This document shows positions 11,201 through 18,448 of a stretch of DNA of 64,000 nucleotides, one piece after another. A program made the translations under genes and the position numbers. The DNA is from Dyadobacter sp. CY326. Its GTDB lineage: Bacteria; Bacteroidota; Bacteroidia; Cytophagales; Spirosomataceae. The stretch's first letter is position 1. The number at the start of each line of letters is the position of its first letter. Location of the stretch: assembly GCF_021390515.1 (NCBI RefSeq), contig NZ_JAJUXI010000002.1, positions 372,001 to 436,000 on the forward strand, given 5' to 3'. The notes beneath the pieces are model-generated. The model searched no databases and was not told the DNA's origin. It saw nothing but the letters and a program-made list of their open reading frames with translations.

Positions 11201-11485
11201 AATAACAAGCGTGTTACCCGCAGCTGCGTCAATCGAAAACTCTCCTCTTGCGTTGGTCGTCGTTCCGTTGGACGTCCCTTTCACAACCACGCTCGCGCCT
11301 GGAATTGCTTCATCACGATCCGCAGAAACGACTGTTCCTGTCACTGTTTTTTTGGCATCGCCCTGCGCAAAGGCGCCAGTCGCGGCACCCATCATCCCCA
11401 GTGTCAAAAGAAGCGGTCGTAGCAACCCGGCGAGGAACTGCAAGCTGCGACTGATCCGCCTAGTTTTGTACAAATTTTGTTGCAT
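8267..11485 (-). CDS. SusC/RagA-family TonB-dependent outer-membrane transporter
   Basis: 1072 residues with an ATG start at 11485. Order seen: basic and hydrophobic export signal (to ~residue 40, AFAQ); a carboxypeptidase-regulatory-like domain (VTGTVVSADRDEAIPGASV, ~47-130); the DEVVVVGYGEMKKTDVSS TonB-box/plug junction; a plug with LIRGLSSLTGTTQPLYVIDG and NVLQGPSATAIYGAVGANG; then a barrel of ~800 residues ending in an aromatic F (FGILADF). Known role: energy-coupled import of ligands bound by SusD. It is the first gene of the operon, directly downstream of the hybrid regulator gene and its likely operator repeats (11621-11660). Confidence 0.96.
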   Translation of the reverse strand: MQQNLYKTRRISRSLQFLAGLLRPLLLTLGMMGAATGAFAQGDAKKTVTGTVVSADRDEAIPGASVVVKGTSNGTTTNARGEFSIDAAAGNTLVISFIGSVTQEVPVGNKTKIDIRLQESIAALDEVVVVGYGEMKKTDVSSSQVTVSGKDLSKTINTSLEQGLQGRAANVMVQQNSGQPGAAPSVLIRGLSSLTGTTQPLYVIDGVQIKPDNMKDDPNNRPTGFSNILSSINPDDIETINVLQGPSATAIYGAVGANGVVMITTKRGKAGEAKITFNSLVTVQSEPKHIDVMNLREYAQFRNEAAAVGSTATEPQFADPSVLGNGTDWQGALFRPTTLQKYSVGLSGGTDKSTYYLSGEYFNQKGIVEGSGFKRYNGRLNLENQTRNWLKIGANLSVGITEEKVNTNNGGIIQLALDQNPSVPVTNPDGSWGGPVSTQFQFTNPVMISKIYNDYNRRTSILGSIFADVKLAKNLTWHTETNGSAEFLKYYSFHPAYTIGGYVVSQDAATSTRSVNTNNWWSLHSRLTYDLKVGRHAANIMAGHEAQAFTYESVTATRKKFITNTIEELSGGDASVISNVSNNSGKGSGSRESYFARVNYSFNERYFVQGAYRMDGSSAFRQGRRWGNFPAVSLAWRVSEEPFLKSVSAVNDLKLRFEIGRSGNQGSGGNAIYSTLQTVPTGWGTGFLASNFANEFLTWEKDDVINGGLDLHMFSNRVELIVDAYIKNITSLITVNSYPFTYGGDIAYSPGYLSWPAVNAGSMKNRGIGLTLNTVNIDKGGFYWKTGVNLSFDRNKVTSLLNPITPIWNATSVGFKTEVGQPASMLTGYVAEGLYQDANDIKNHAIQTSNGELTINPQTGSWVGDTKFKDLNGDGVIDAEDRTVIGNPWPKFTLGFNNNMTYKNFELNAFLTGSFKNDILNYPRYRAEVPGNGGVFGNQWKSVANYARPSSYAVGDAESVTLTNPGHVIPRIAPGDPNGNNRMSTNFIEDGSYVRMKNITLSYNFPKSMLKDVFIRGLKASVGAQNLFTITKYKGYDPEIGMVSYGGTVMAGIDTGRYPSVRMYTFGILADF

Positions 11486-11788
11486 GTTTTTTGTTTTTAT
11501 AAAGTGACTATTTGGTTACTTCCGACTTATACTTTTCCAATACTCCACTGTGAAGCATAAGATTTTGGCATAAATCGAATGAATAGTTGGACAAATGTGC
11601 CTTTAAAAAACATGCAGGAAGGGTGTCAAATGTTTACAATTAGGGTGTCATTTGTAAACACGGACAGATTATCGCGCAATTTTTTCCTCCATAAGTGCAT
11701 TTTGAGAAACCGGTGGACGAAAATTCAGTGACGAATTTGCATCCAGAAAGATCCTCGATATATGTCAGTATCAGAACGATCTTTTGCA
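11486..11788 (-). promoter_or_regulatory. Regulatory region between the HTCS gene and susC
   Basis: This 303-bp gene-free stretch holds the control region of the susC operon. The only clear structure is the pair of direct repeats at 11621-11660, listed separately. No TAnnTTTG element was found on the minus strand, which fits a promoter that depends on an activator. No small gene or RNA is recognised here. Confidence 0.6.
11621..11660 (-). promoter_or_regulatory. Two direct repeats, likely HTCS operator
   Basis: Two 18-bp copies, 11621-11638 and 11643-11660, each start GGGTGTCA and end in ACA; they agree at 15 of 18 positions. Their 22-bp offset equals two helical turns. AraC-type regulators bind direct repeats spaced in this way. 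They lie about 135-175 bp upstream of the susC start and directly after the HTCS gene, so binding by that regulator is the natural inference. Confidence 0.6.
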
Positions 11789-14700
11789 CTATTCCTGGGC
11801 AACGTGCTGCCTGCGATATTCTGTGGGAAGCATTTTATACTCCTCTTTGAAAAGTTTGGCGAAGTATTTTGGGTTGTTGAAACCGATCTGATAAGCGATT
11901 TCAGAGATGGTCAGCTGGCTCTTTTCAAGCAGTCCTGCGCCGCGCCGGATACGGATAATCCGGATGAATTCAATGGGCGTCTTGCCCGTTAACGAAAGGA
12001 TTTTTTTGTAAAGATAAACGCGGCTCATGGACATTGCATCGCTCAATTCCTCAACGGTGAACTCGGCATTGGGCAGGTTAGCCTCCACCACTTTTACAGC
12101 GCTGTTCACAAATTGCTCGTCAAGCGAACGCACCGCGACTTCGGTCGGACGGATTTCCACATGCTGCTGAAATTGCTGCTGCAACTGCTCCCGCTGGCGG
12201 ATCAGGTTGGCGATCCTCACCTGTAAAATGTCGAGCCGGAAAGGCTTGGTCACATAAGCATCGGCACCCGTTTGGTAACCTTGCAATTGCTGCCCTTCCT
12301 CCGCCCGCGCTGTGAGTAAGACCACCGGAATGTGCGAAATGCGGCGATCCGTTTTGATCGTGCGGCAGAGCTCGATCCCGTCCATTTCAGGCATCATGAC
12401 GTCACTCACAATCAGGTCTGGAATGTGTTCCAGCGTCTTTTCAAGCCCAATTTTCCCGTTAGGCGCTTCGAGAATCTCATATTCCTTTTGAAAAACTTCT
12501 TTGAGATAAGCCCTGAATTCATCATTGTCTTCCACAAATAGCACAAGCGGCTTGTTTTTAGCCGGTTTCTCTGCCGGAAGATCTATTTCAATGTCCGGTT
12601 CCGCTGCTGGCGACATTTCGGGCAGAGGCAATGCATTGATCCGCAAGGCGCTCTCTTGCAGCGGCATTGTGACGGTGAACGTGCTTCCTTTACCCAGGGC
12701 GCTTTCCAGCTCAATGGTCCCGCCATGCATTCTCACAAACTCCGAGGCGATGGAGAGCCCGATTCCGCTTCCCTGATTCACAATGTGGTCGGGCATAGGA
12801 TGCTGGTAAAATCTGTCGAACACTTTCGCCTGGGCCTCAGGCGGAATGCCGATCCCCGAATCGGCCACACTGATCTCTAAAAATGCATTGTCATCCTGAT
12901 TTAAAATGTGCGAACGAACCGTCACCTGCCCATTTTCTGGTGTAAATTTGAATGCATTGGAAAGCAGGTTATACATGACTTTGGACAATTTATCCTGGTC
13001 AAAATCAGCATAGCGGGATGTAATCTCACTTTCAAATCTATAACGAATGTGCTTGTGCTCAGAAAGTTCCGAAAAGGTCTGCGCGATCTGACGAAGGAAA
13101 TGTATAATGTCTCCGCGCTCCGGCCGAAACTGCGTTTCCTCCACTTCAAGCTTTTTGAAATCCAGCATTTGGGTCACCAGATTAAACAGTCGCTGCGCAT
13201 TCCGGTGCACGAGGGTTAGCTGCCTGTGCACGGCGTGATCCGAACGAATGCTTTTCAGCAAATTTTCCAAAGGCGTGAGCATTAGCGTCAGCGGCGTGCG
13301 GAATTCGTGGCTTACATTGGTAAAAAACCTGATTTTCATCATGTCCAGCTCATGCAATTGTTGGGCATAATGACGCTCCTGTTCCAATTTAAAATTCATG
13401 CGCTCCCGCTCGATCAAGATCCAACGCGCAGTCAGCAATGCACTTGCCACAAATAGAAAATACAGGAAATAAGCCCAGGGCGTGCGCCAAAATGGCGGAA
13501 GGATTACCACGCGCAAACTCCGCTCTGTTGACGCGCCACCCTCTTTCATCATCACTTTAAAAACGTAAGTGCCCGGATCGAGGTTGGTGTAAGTGACTTT
13601 ACGCGTGTTGTCGGCTTCAAACCATTGTTCGTTGAAACCTTCCAATGTGTACAAATAATGGTTCTTCTCCGGATGAAGAAAATTCAGCGCCGCGAACTCA
13701 ATTGTGAATACGTTTTGGCTGTGTTTCAATACAATGCGATTAATAAAAGACACCGATTGTTGAAGGACCGGATCTCCATCAAACAGTTCGCCGGGATGCA
13801 CACTTTTGTTAAAAATCTGGAAATCAGTGAGCATTACTTTCGTCGCCGTGCGCTCGTCTGTAATCTGTTCTGGGTCAAAAATGGAAAAACCATTGGCGCC
13901 GCCGAAAGCCATTTCACCTGAATGAAGCCTCAAAGCGGCATTTTCATTAAATCCCCTGCCCTGTAACCCGTCGACTTCATTATAAGTCCGGATTTGGAAT
14001 GCTGTCGGAATGCCCCTGCTTTGTTTGGTAACCCGCATATTGACAAGTCCTTTCGGCGTGCCGAGCCATAAATTTTGCATGCCGTCAATCGCTATCGACA
14101 AGACTGCATTATCGGGCAGGCCGTGGCGCATGCCATAAGCGATGAATGTGTTGGTGACCGCATCATAACGGTTCAATCCTTCGGAAGTGCCGATCCAGAT
14201 GTTGCCAAAACTGTCCTGCGCGAGCGAAGTAACCGCGTCACTGCTTAAACTTCTCGCGTCAGCGGGTTTGTATGCGTAATGCACAAAACGGCCCGTTTGG
14301 CGCATCAAAACATCAATTCCGTTTGCCGTTCCAATCCATAAGTTGCCTTGCTTATCTTCCAGCATTGCCGAAATATAGTCGGAGCTGACAGAGTTTGGCG
14401 CCAGCCGCTGGTAATGCCGGAATGTCTTTTTGTTTCGGTCAAATAAATCGAGCCCATCGGCAAGCGTTCCCACCCACAGGCGCTTTTGCGAATCTTCAAA
14501 AATCTCCCAAACCCGGTCATCGATCAGACTCGTTGAATCGGCAGGATCGTGGAGATAGCGTGTGAATTTTTTACCGTCAAAACTGTTGAGCCCACCGAAA
14601 TAAGTGCCGATCCACAGCACATTACTTTTATCCAGACACAAGCTGACAATCACGTTATTACTCAGACTGGCGGGGTCACCCGAAATATTTTTGTATTGCC

Positions 14701-15925
14701 GGAAAGTATTGTTCCTGCGGTCGAAGTAAATCAATCCGCCACCATTCATGCCCAGCCAGAGGTTGCCTTTTTGATCTTCGACAAACATATTTACGTCGTC
14801 GAAGGGGAGGCTTTGGGGATTTCCGGGAGTGTGTTGAATGAGTGAAAATTTGAAGATATTTTTATGATAACTACAAAATCCCGTCTTGAATGTTCCGGCC
14901 CATATCATGCCGGTCTGGTCTTTATACAACGCCTGAATGCTGTTTTGGCTGATTGTCCGCGGGTCGCCGGGGTTGTAAAGCAATGTGGTGACTGACATGC
15001 GTTTTTTGTCGAGCACATTGATTCCGCCGTGGTCTGTGCCGAGCCAGATGCGCCCATCCGGGCCAGCCACCATGGAACTTACCGTGTTGTTACTCAGCCT
15101 GAAATCGGGCCCTGCGGTGTTGGCTACGCGTAAAGTGTTGTTTTTAAAATCGAAATAATAAGCGCCTAATGCTGCTTTGACAATGTAAACCCAAGGCTCC
15201 CCGTCGTCATCCACGAACACTTTGTGGTTGGATAAGTTGCCCACGTTGCGGTTTTGCAACATTTCACTCTGAATGTCAACATTGTGCGTGTGTGCATTCA
15301 GTCGGGCCAGGAAACCGTCGTCACAAACCACCCAGAGATTCCCCTGAGCGTCTTCATCAAAATCAGAAATCAGGCGTTTCGCGGGAGCGGAGGAATCTTC
15401 GGACGGGCTGAATTTGACCTTGACCAGTTTTTTAGAACGGGTAAGAAATTTGAGCAAACCGAGTCGGTTGTGGTTAATCCAGTAATCGCCGGAGCGGGTT
15501 TTGATAATGCGGCTGAAATTGGCATCGGGCAATCCTAATCGCTTGGCAGCTGCGTCGGCATTGTGGTCAATGCGCTCAGTGACAGGGTCGTAAATGTCGA
15601 AACCGATCTGTGTATTGATCCAGATAAAACCTTGCGGATCTTCGAAGATTGCGTTAATGCGTCGGTCAGAAATCGTGGTCGAATCGCCCTGAATGTGCTT
15701 GAAAACCCGAAACGAATAGCCATCAAACCTGTTAAGGCCGTTCGCCGTGCCTATCCAGACAAAACCCCGGCTGTCTTTGAGAAAACAATTGACCTGATTG
15801 TGGGACAGCCCGCGTTCTGTGTTATATCGGGCAAACTGATATTCGTTCGATTGAGCCGCGCCCTTCTCTACCCATCCCAGCACACCGGCTACAATCAAAC
15901 AAAAACACCAAAAGAAACTTCGCAT
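11789..15925 (-). CDS. Hybrid two-component system sensor/regulator (HTCS)
   Basis: About 1378 residues, with ATG at 15925 (a GTG lies one codon upstream). Order seen: export signal; ~14 two-component propeller repeats (DSRGFVWIGTANGLNRFDGY and similar, to ~residue 680) with a Y_Y_Y domain (~750-815) in the periplasm; one membrane helix near 822; HisKA with the NVSHEFRTPLTLM box near 873; ATPase domain with NLLSNAFKF (~988) and GSGIGL (~1053); receiver with phospho-acceptor Asp in VSDVMMPEMDG (~1177); and an AraC-type HTH (~1285-1375). Known role: one protein senses a glycan fragment in the periplasm and activates the adjacent polysaccharide locus. It sits directly upstream of susC, as expected for a locus-specific regulator. 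Confidence 0.95.
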   Translation of the reverse strand: MRSFFWCFCLIVAGVLGWVEKGAAQSNEYQFARYNTERGLSHNQVNCFLKDSRGFVWIGTANGLNRFDGYSFRVFKHIQGDSTTISDRRINAIFEDPQGFIWINTQIGFDIYDPVTERIDHNADAAAKRLGLPDANFSRIIKTRSGDYWINHNRLGLLKFLTRSKKLVKVKFSPSEDSSAPAKRLISDFDEDAQGNLWVVCDDGFLARLNAHTHNVDIQSEMLQNRNVGNLSNHKVFVDDDGEPWVYIVKAALGAYYFDFKNNTLRVANTAGPDFRLSNNTVSSMVAGPDGRIWLGTDHGGINVLDKKRMSVTTLLYNPGDPRTISQNSIQALYKDQTGMIWAGTFKTGFCSYHKNIFKFSLIQHTPGNPQSLPFDDVNMFVEDQKGNLWLGMNGGGLIYFDRRNNTFRQYKNISGDPASLSNNVIVSLCLDKSNVLWIGTYFGGLNSFDGKKFTRYLHDPADSTSLIDDRVWEIFEDSQKRLWVGTLADGLDLFDRNKKTFRHYQRLAPNSVSSDYISAMLEDKQGNLWIGTANGIDVLMRQTGRFVHYAYKPADARSLSSDAVTSLAQDSFGNIWIGTSEGLNRYDAVTNTFIAYGMRHGLPDNAVLSIAIDGMQNLWLGTPKGLVNMRVTKQSRGIPTAFQIRTYNEVDGLQGRGFNENAALRLHSGEMAFGGANGFSIFDPEQITDERTATKVMLTDFQIFNKSVHPGELFDGDPVLQQSVSFINRIVLKHSQNVFTIEFAALNFLHPEKNHYLYTLEGFNEQWFEADNTRKVTYTNLDPGTYVFKVMMKEGGASTERSLRVVILPPFWRTPWAYFLYFLFVASALLTARWILIERERMNFKLEQERHYAQQLHELDMMKIRFFTNVSHEFRTPLTLMLTPLENLLKSIRSDHAVHRQLTLVHRNAQRLFNLVTQMLDFKKLEVEETQFRPERGDIIHFLRQIAQTFSELSEHKHIRYRFESEITSRYADFDQDKLSKVMYNLLSNAFKFTPENGQVTVRSHILNQDDNAFLEISVADSGIGIPPEAQAKVFDRFYQHPMPDHIVNQGSGIGLSIASEFVRMHGGTIELESALGKGSTFTVTMPLQESALRINALPLPEMSPAAEPDIEIDLPAEKPAKNKPLVLFVEDNDEFRAYLKEVFQKEYEILEAPNGKIGLEKTLEHIPDLIVSDVMMPEMDGIELCRTIKTDRRISHIPVVLLTARAEEGQQLQGYQTGADAYVTKPFRLDILQVRIANLIRQREQLQQQFQQHVEIRPTEVAVRSLDEQFVNSAVKVVEANLPNAEFTVEELSDAMSMSRVYLYKKILSLTGKTPIEFIRIIRIRRGAGLLEKSQLTISEIAYQIGFNNPKYFAKLFKEEYKMLPTEYRRQHVAQE

Positions 15926-15950
15926 CACACAAAAAAACGAACTTTTGCCT

Positions 15951-15966
15951 CAATTTGTACAAATTG
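15951..15966. promoter_or_regulatory. 16-bp perfect palindrome upstream of the HTCS gene
   Basis: CAATTTGTACAAATTG is a perfect palindrome about 26 bp upstream of the HTCS start, in the interval between it and the NmrA-like gene. It could be an operator for a dimeric regulator. It is AT-rich and could have arisen by chance. Confidence 0.35.
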
Positions 15967-16028
15967 TTTTAAAGCAAAATTCATGCGCGACCGAACACCT
16001 TCCCCACAATCGGCAATTGACAAAAAAC

Positions 16029-16904
16029 CTAGCTGTTGTTGCCCAACCATTCTTTAAGCGGGACAAATTTGTCCGTCGCAATTTCGTTGGCCAGTGCAAT
16101 CCGGGATGCCGCGTCCGGGCCCATATAAGTGTAAGTTTCAAAATAGCCGAACATTTCAGCCAGTTCGTCTGCTCCTTCAAAGAATGTGGCAAACAAATCA
16201 GCTGGCACCTGCGTGAAAGTGAGCGCTTTGCCATTCGCTTTGAATGCCTCAATGATGTCATTAAAACTGTTCAATTCAGTTGCCAGCGCAAGATAATCAC
16301 CATGTCCAGCTTTTTCCGGATGCAGAAATGCCCCTGCCACGATTTTGCCAAAGTCATTGATATCTGACATGTGAATCACTTTTTTATCCGGGTCAATAGG
16401 CAATGCCCATCCTGTCGAGCCATCTTGCATTGGCTGAGGAGCAATCATCCCGGTCAGATTTTGATAATAGAATGGTGGCTGCACAAATGTTACATATTCG
16501 AATCCTGCGCTTTTTACCAGCTCGTCCACTTTGGCCTTGCCAGTAAAATGGGGAACTTCATAGTCTGCACCGCTTATCACTTCAACGTCCGGCAGCGTGG
16601 ACCAAACAAAATGTTTTACGCCTGCCGCTTTGGCGGCTTCAATGGCATTTTTGCCTTGTGCAAGTTCATCCGCGCCTTCCCAAAAGTTCGTCACCACAAA
16701 AACGCCATACGCGTCTTTGAATGCTTCCTTCAACGATTCGGGATTCCCTAAATCAGCAAAAACTGCTTCATGCGCATCGCCAACATACTTTGCGGGATCG
16801 CGCGTCACAGCCCTAACATGGAATGAACCTTCATTTATCAGGGCATTTACAACACCCTTACCTTGCGAGCCTGTGGCTCCAATCACTACTATCGTCTTGT
16901 TCAT
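16029..16904 (-). CDS. NmrA-like NAD(P)-binding protein
   Basis: 291 residues. The N-terminal VIGATGSQGKGVV is the glycine-rich dinucleotide-binding loop of the atypical short-chain dehydrogenase/NmrA group. VRAVTRDPAKY follows at the position that selects NADP(H), and the catalytic Tyr/Lys pair of true dehydrogenases is not evident. The length fits NmrA/HSCARG-like proteins, which act either as redox-sensing regulators or as reductases. It lies on the same strand as the Crp/Fnr gene upstream but a terminator separates them. The substrate is unknown. Confidence 0.85.
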   Translation of the reverse strand: MNKTIVVIGATGSQGKGVVNALINEGSFHVRAVTRDPAKYVGDAHEAVFADLGNPESLKEAFKDAYGVFVVTNFWEGADELAQGKNAIEAAKAAGVKHFVWSTLPDVEVISGADYEVPHFTGKAKVDELVKSAGFEYVTFVQPPFYYQNLTGMIAPQPMQDGSTGWALPIDPDKKVIHMSDINDFGKIVAGAFLHPEKAGHGDYLALATELNSFNDIIEAFKANGKALTFTQVPADLFATFFEGADELAEMFGYFETYTYMGPDAASRIALANEIATDKFVPLKEWLGNNS

Positions 16905-16966
16905 ATGATCTTTTGTAAAAATTTAATGCACAAATATCCGGTGACCGCTGCGCTGAAATTGTTGAT

Positions 16967-17003
16967 TAATCATAAAAATAACCGTTGATAAATATCAACG
17001 GTT
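16967..17003 (-). terminator. Terminator of the Crp/Fnr gene
   Basis: A perfect 10-bp stem (16980-16989 and 16994-17003) with a 4-base loop is followed on the minus strand by ATTTTTATGATT. It lies 16 bp after the Crp/Fnr stop codon. Confidence 0.75.
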
Positions 17004-17019
17004 TCCTGTTCCAAAAGCT

Positions 17020-17601
17020 TTATCGCATAGCCTGTTTTCTGATTCTGCTAAGTGTTTCCTTGGTTATTCCCAAAAATGATGCGATCAAATGCTGCGGAAA
17101 TCGTTCGATGAATTGCGGGTGATTTTCAGCAAATTCCTCGTAACGTTTTTCCGCTGCGTTGCTGATCGTAGAATTCAGTCTGCGTTGCGAAGCAATGAAA
17201 TTTCTTTCATCCATTACTCGGGTTGTTTGCCCAAACGCCGGGATTTTTTCCATCAGTTCCAGCATTTCTGCCCTTGTGACGACGAGCAGATCGGTGTCTT
17301 CCCATGCGTCAATGTTGTATCTCGAGGGCGTGTGCATGGTTGCACTTTCTCGGTCGCTTGCCCACCAATTTTCAATAAACAGGTTCACAATATGCTCCAC
17401 GCCTTTGTCGTCGACACTGTATTGCCGCATTGCTCCCTTTACAATAAAGCCAGCCTGTTTTCCAATATCGCCTTCCTGCAAAAAATACTGCTTTTTCCGT
17501 AATCGCTTAGGCTGAAAAGTAGCTTCAATCAACGCCTTATGCTCCGCCGTAAGCGGCAATGTCGCATGTTGATGAATATATGTAAAAAGCGCTTCGTGCA
17601 T
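17020..17601 (-). CDS. Crp/Fnr-family transcriptional regulator
   Basis: 193 residues. The cyclic-nucleotide-binding-like beta-roll spans ~25-115 (QEGDIGKQAGFIVKGAMRQY). The C-terminal winged helix has IASFLGITKETLSRIRKQ, a classic recognition helix. There are no Cys residues arranged as in an oxygen-sensing Fnr. Proteins of this short Bacteroidota group often lie next to NmrA-like or other small reductase genes and probably control them. Here the NmrA-like gene follows on the same strand. The effector is unknown. Confidence 0.88.
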   Translation of the reverse strand: MHEALFTYIHQHATLPLTAEHKALIEATFQPKRLRKKQYFLQEGDIGKQAGFIVKGAMRQYSVDDKGVEHIVNLFIENWWASDRESATMHTPSRYNIDAWEDTDLLVVTRAEMLELMEKIPAFGQTTRVMDERNFIASQRRLNSTISNAAEKRYEEFAENHPQFIERFPQHLIASFLGITKETLSRIRKQAMR

Positions 17602-17722
17602 TGAATAGGGGCTTTGAAACGAAATAGGGATAGTAAGGTTTGCTTCCGATTTTAATGGCAGTTAAGAAGGAAATTTACGGAGTTTTGATGGCAAACTACA
17701 ATCCAGCAATTACAAAATCCCC

Positions 17723-18373
17723 CTAATTCGTAAATTCATCGTGATGGGATTCGAGGAATGCTGGTTTGTTCTGGCATATGTTCCATGCGGTTTTTAGTGC
17801 GATGGGCTCGTAGACTTGGGTGGTTTTGAAAATGTTGTCGATGCCGACGTCCAGTGACTTGCCTGGATTAGTGAAAGATCCGTGAACGTGGCCGTAAAAC
17901 AGCGGGACGTTGTGGTGCGATTGGTGCCAGATCGCAATTGGATAATGGCAGCAGACAAACTTCAATGACTCAACCTGATAAAACCCGATTTGAACAAATT
18001 CCGTGAACAAACCGCCCCTAACGTGCTCTTTTCCAATGTTGTGATCGTGATTTCCCTGCATCAGGATTACATTTTTGCAGTTTAGCCGCTGTCTGAAATT
18101 CCAGATATTTTCTTTGCCGCCAAAAGACCAGTCGCCGCAGTGGATCAGCAGATCTTTTTCCCCCACCATTGCATTGATTCCGTTCACAATGGCGGCGTTC
18201 ATGGCATCCGTATTTGTAAAATTCCTGCAAGCTTCGTTGTGCGGACTTCCCCAGGTTGTGTCGCCGGCGCAGATATTTTTATGTCCAAAATGTGTGTCCG
18301 ACGTCAGAAAAACCTGGCTGACGTCAAAAGGTAATTTTTTAAACGCTATCATATGTTGAATGTTCGGCGGCAT
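17723..18373 (-). CDS. Calcineurin-like metallophosphoesterase
   Basis: 216 residues. All five motifs of the family are visible: TSDTHFGH (D-x-H), CGDWSFGG (GD), MQGNHDHN (GNHD), CCHYP and YGHVHGS (GHxH), so the dinuclear metal centre should be intact. There is no export signal, which implies a cytoplasmic enzyme. The short form resembles phage and bacterial phosphoesterases of unknown substrate (possibly cyclic nucleotides or nucleic-acid phosphates). ATG at 18352 is an alternative start. Flanking genes are not obviously related. Confidence 0.85.
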   Translation of the reverse strand: MPPNIQHMIAFKKLPFDVSQVFLTSDTHFGHKNICAGDTTWGSPHNEACRNFTNTDAMNAAIVNGINAMVGEKDLLIHCGDWSFGGKENIWNFRQRLNCKNVILMQGNHDHNIGKEHVRGGLFTEFVQIGFYQVESLKFVCCHYPIAIWHQSHHNVPLFYGHVHGSFTNPGKSLDVGIDNIFKTTQVYEPIALKTAWNICQNKPAFLESHHDEFTN

Positions 18374-18448
18374 AAATGCATTCCGCCTCTAATTGTAAAA
18401 TTTAACGAAAGCGGCTCTCAATAAATATGCCGCAATTGAAAACTACGG

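Noticed and set aside
15563..16057. Plus-strand frame ending in SCCCPTIL, resembling a cysteine-tract leader
   Set aside because: The Cys codons are the complement of the NmrA-like C-terminus (GNNS), and most of the frame lies opposite the HTCS signal region. No promoter or downstream gene on that strand fits.
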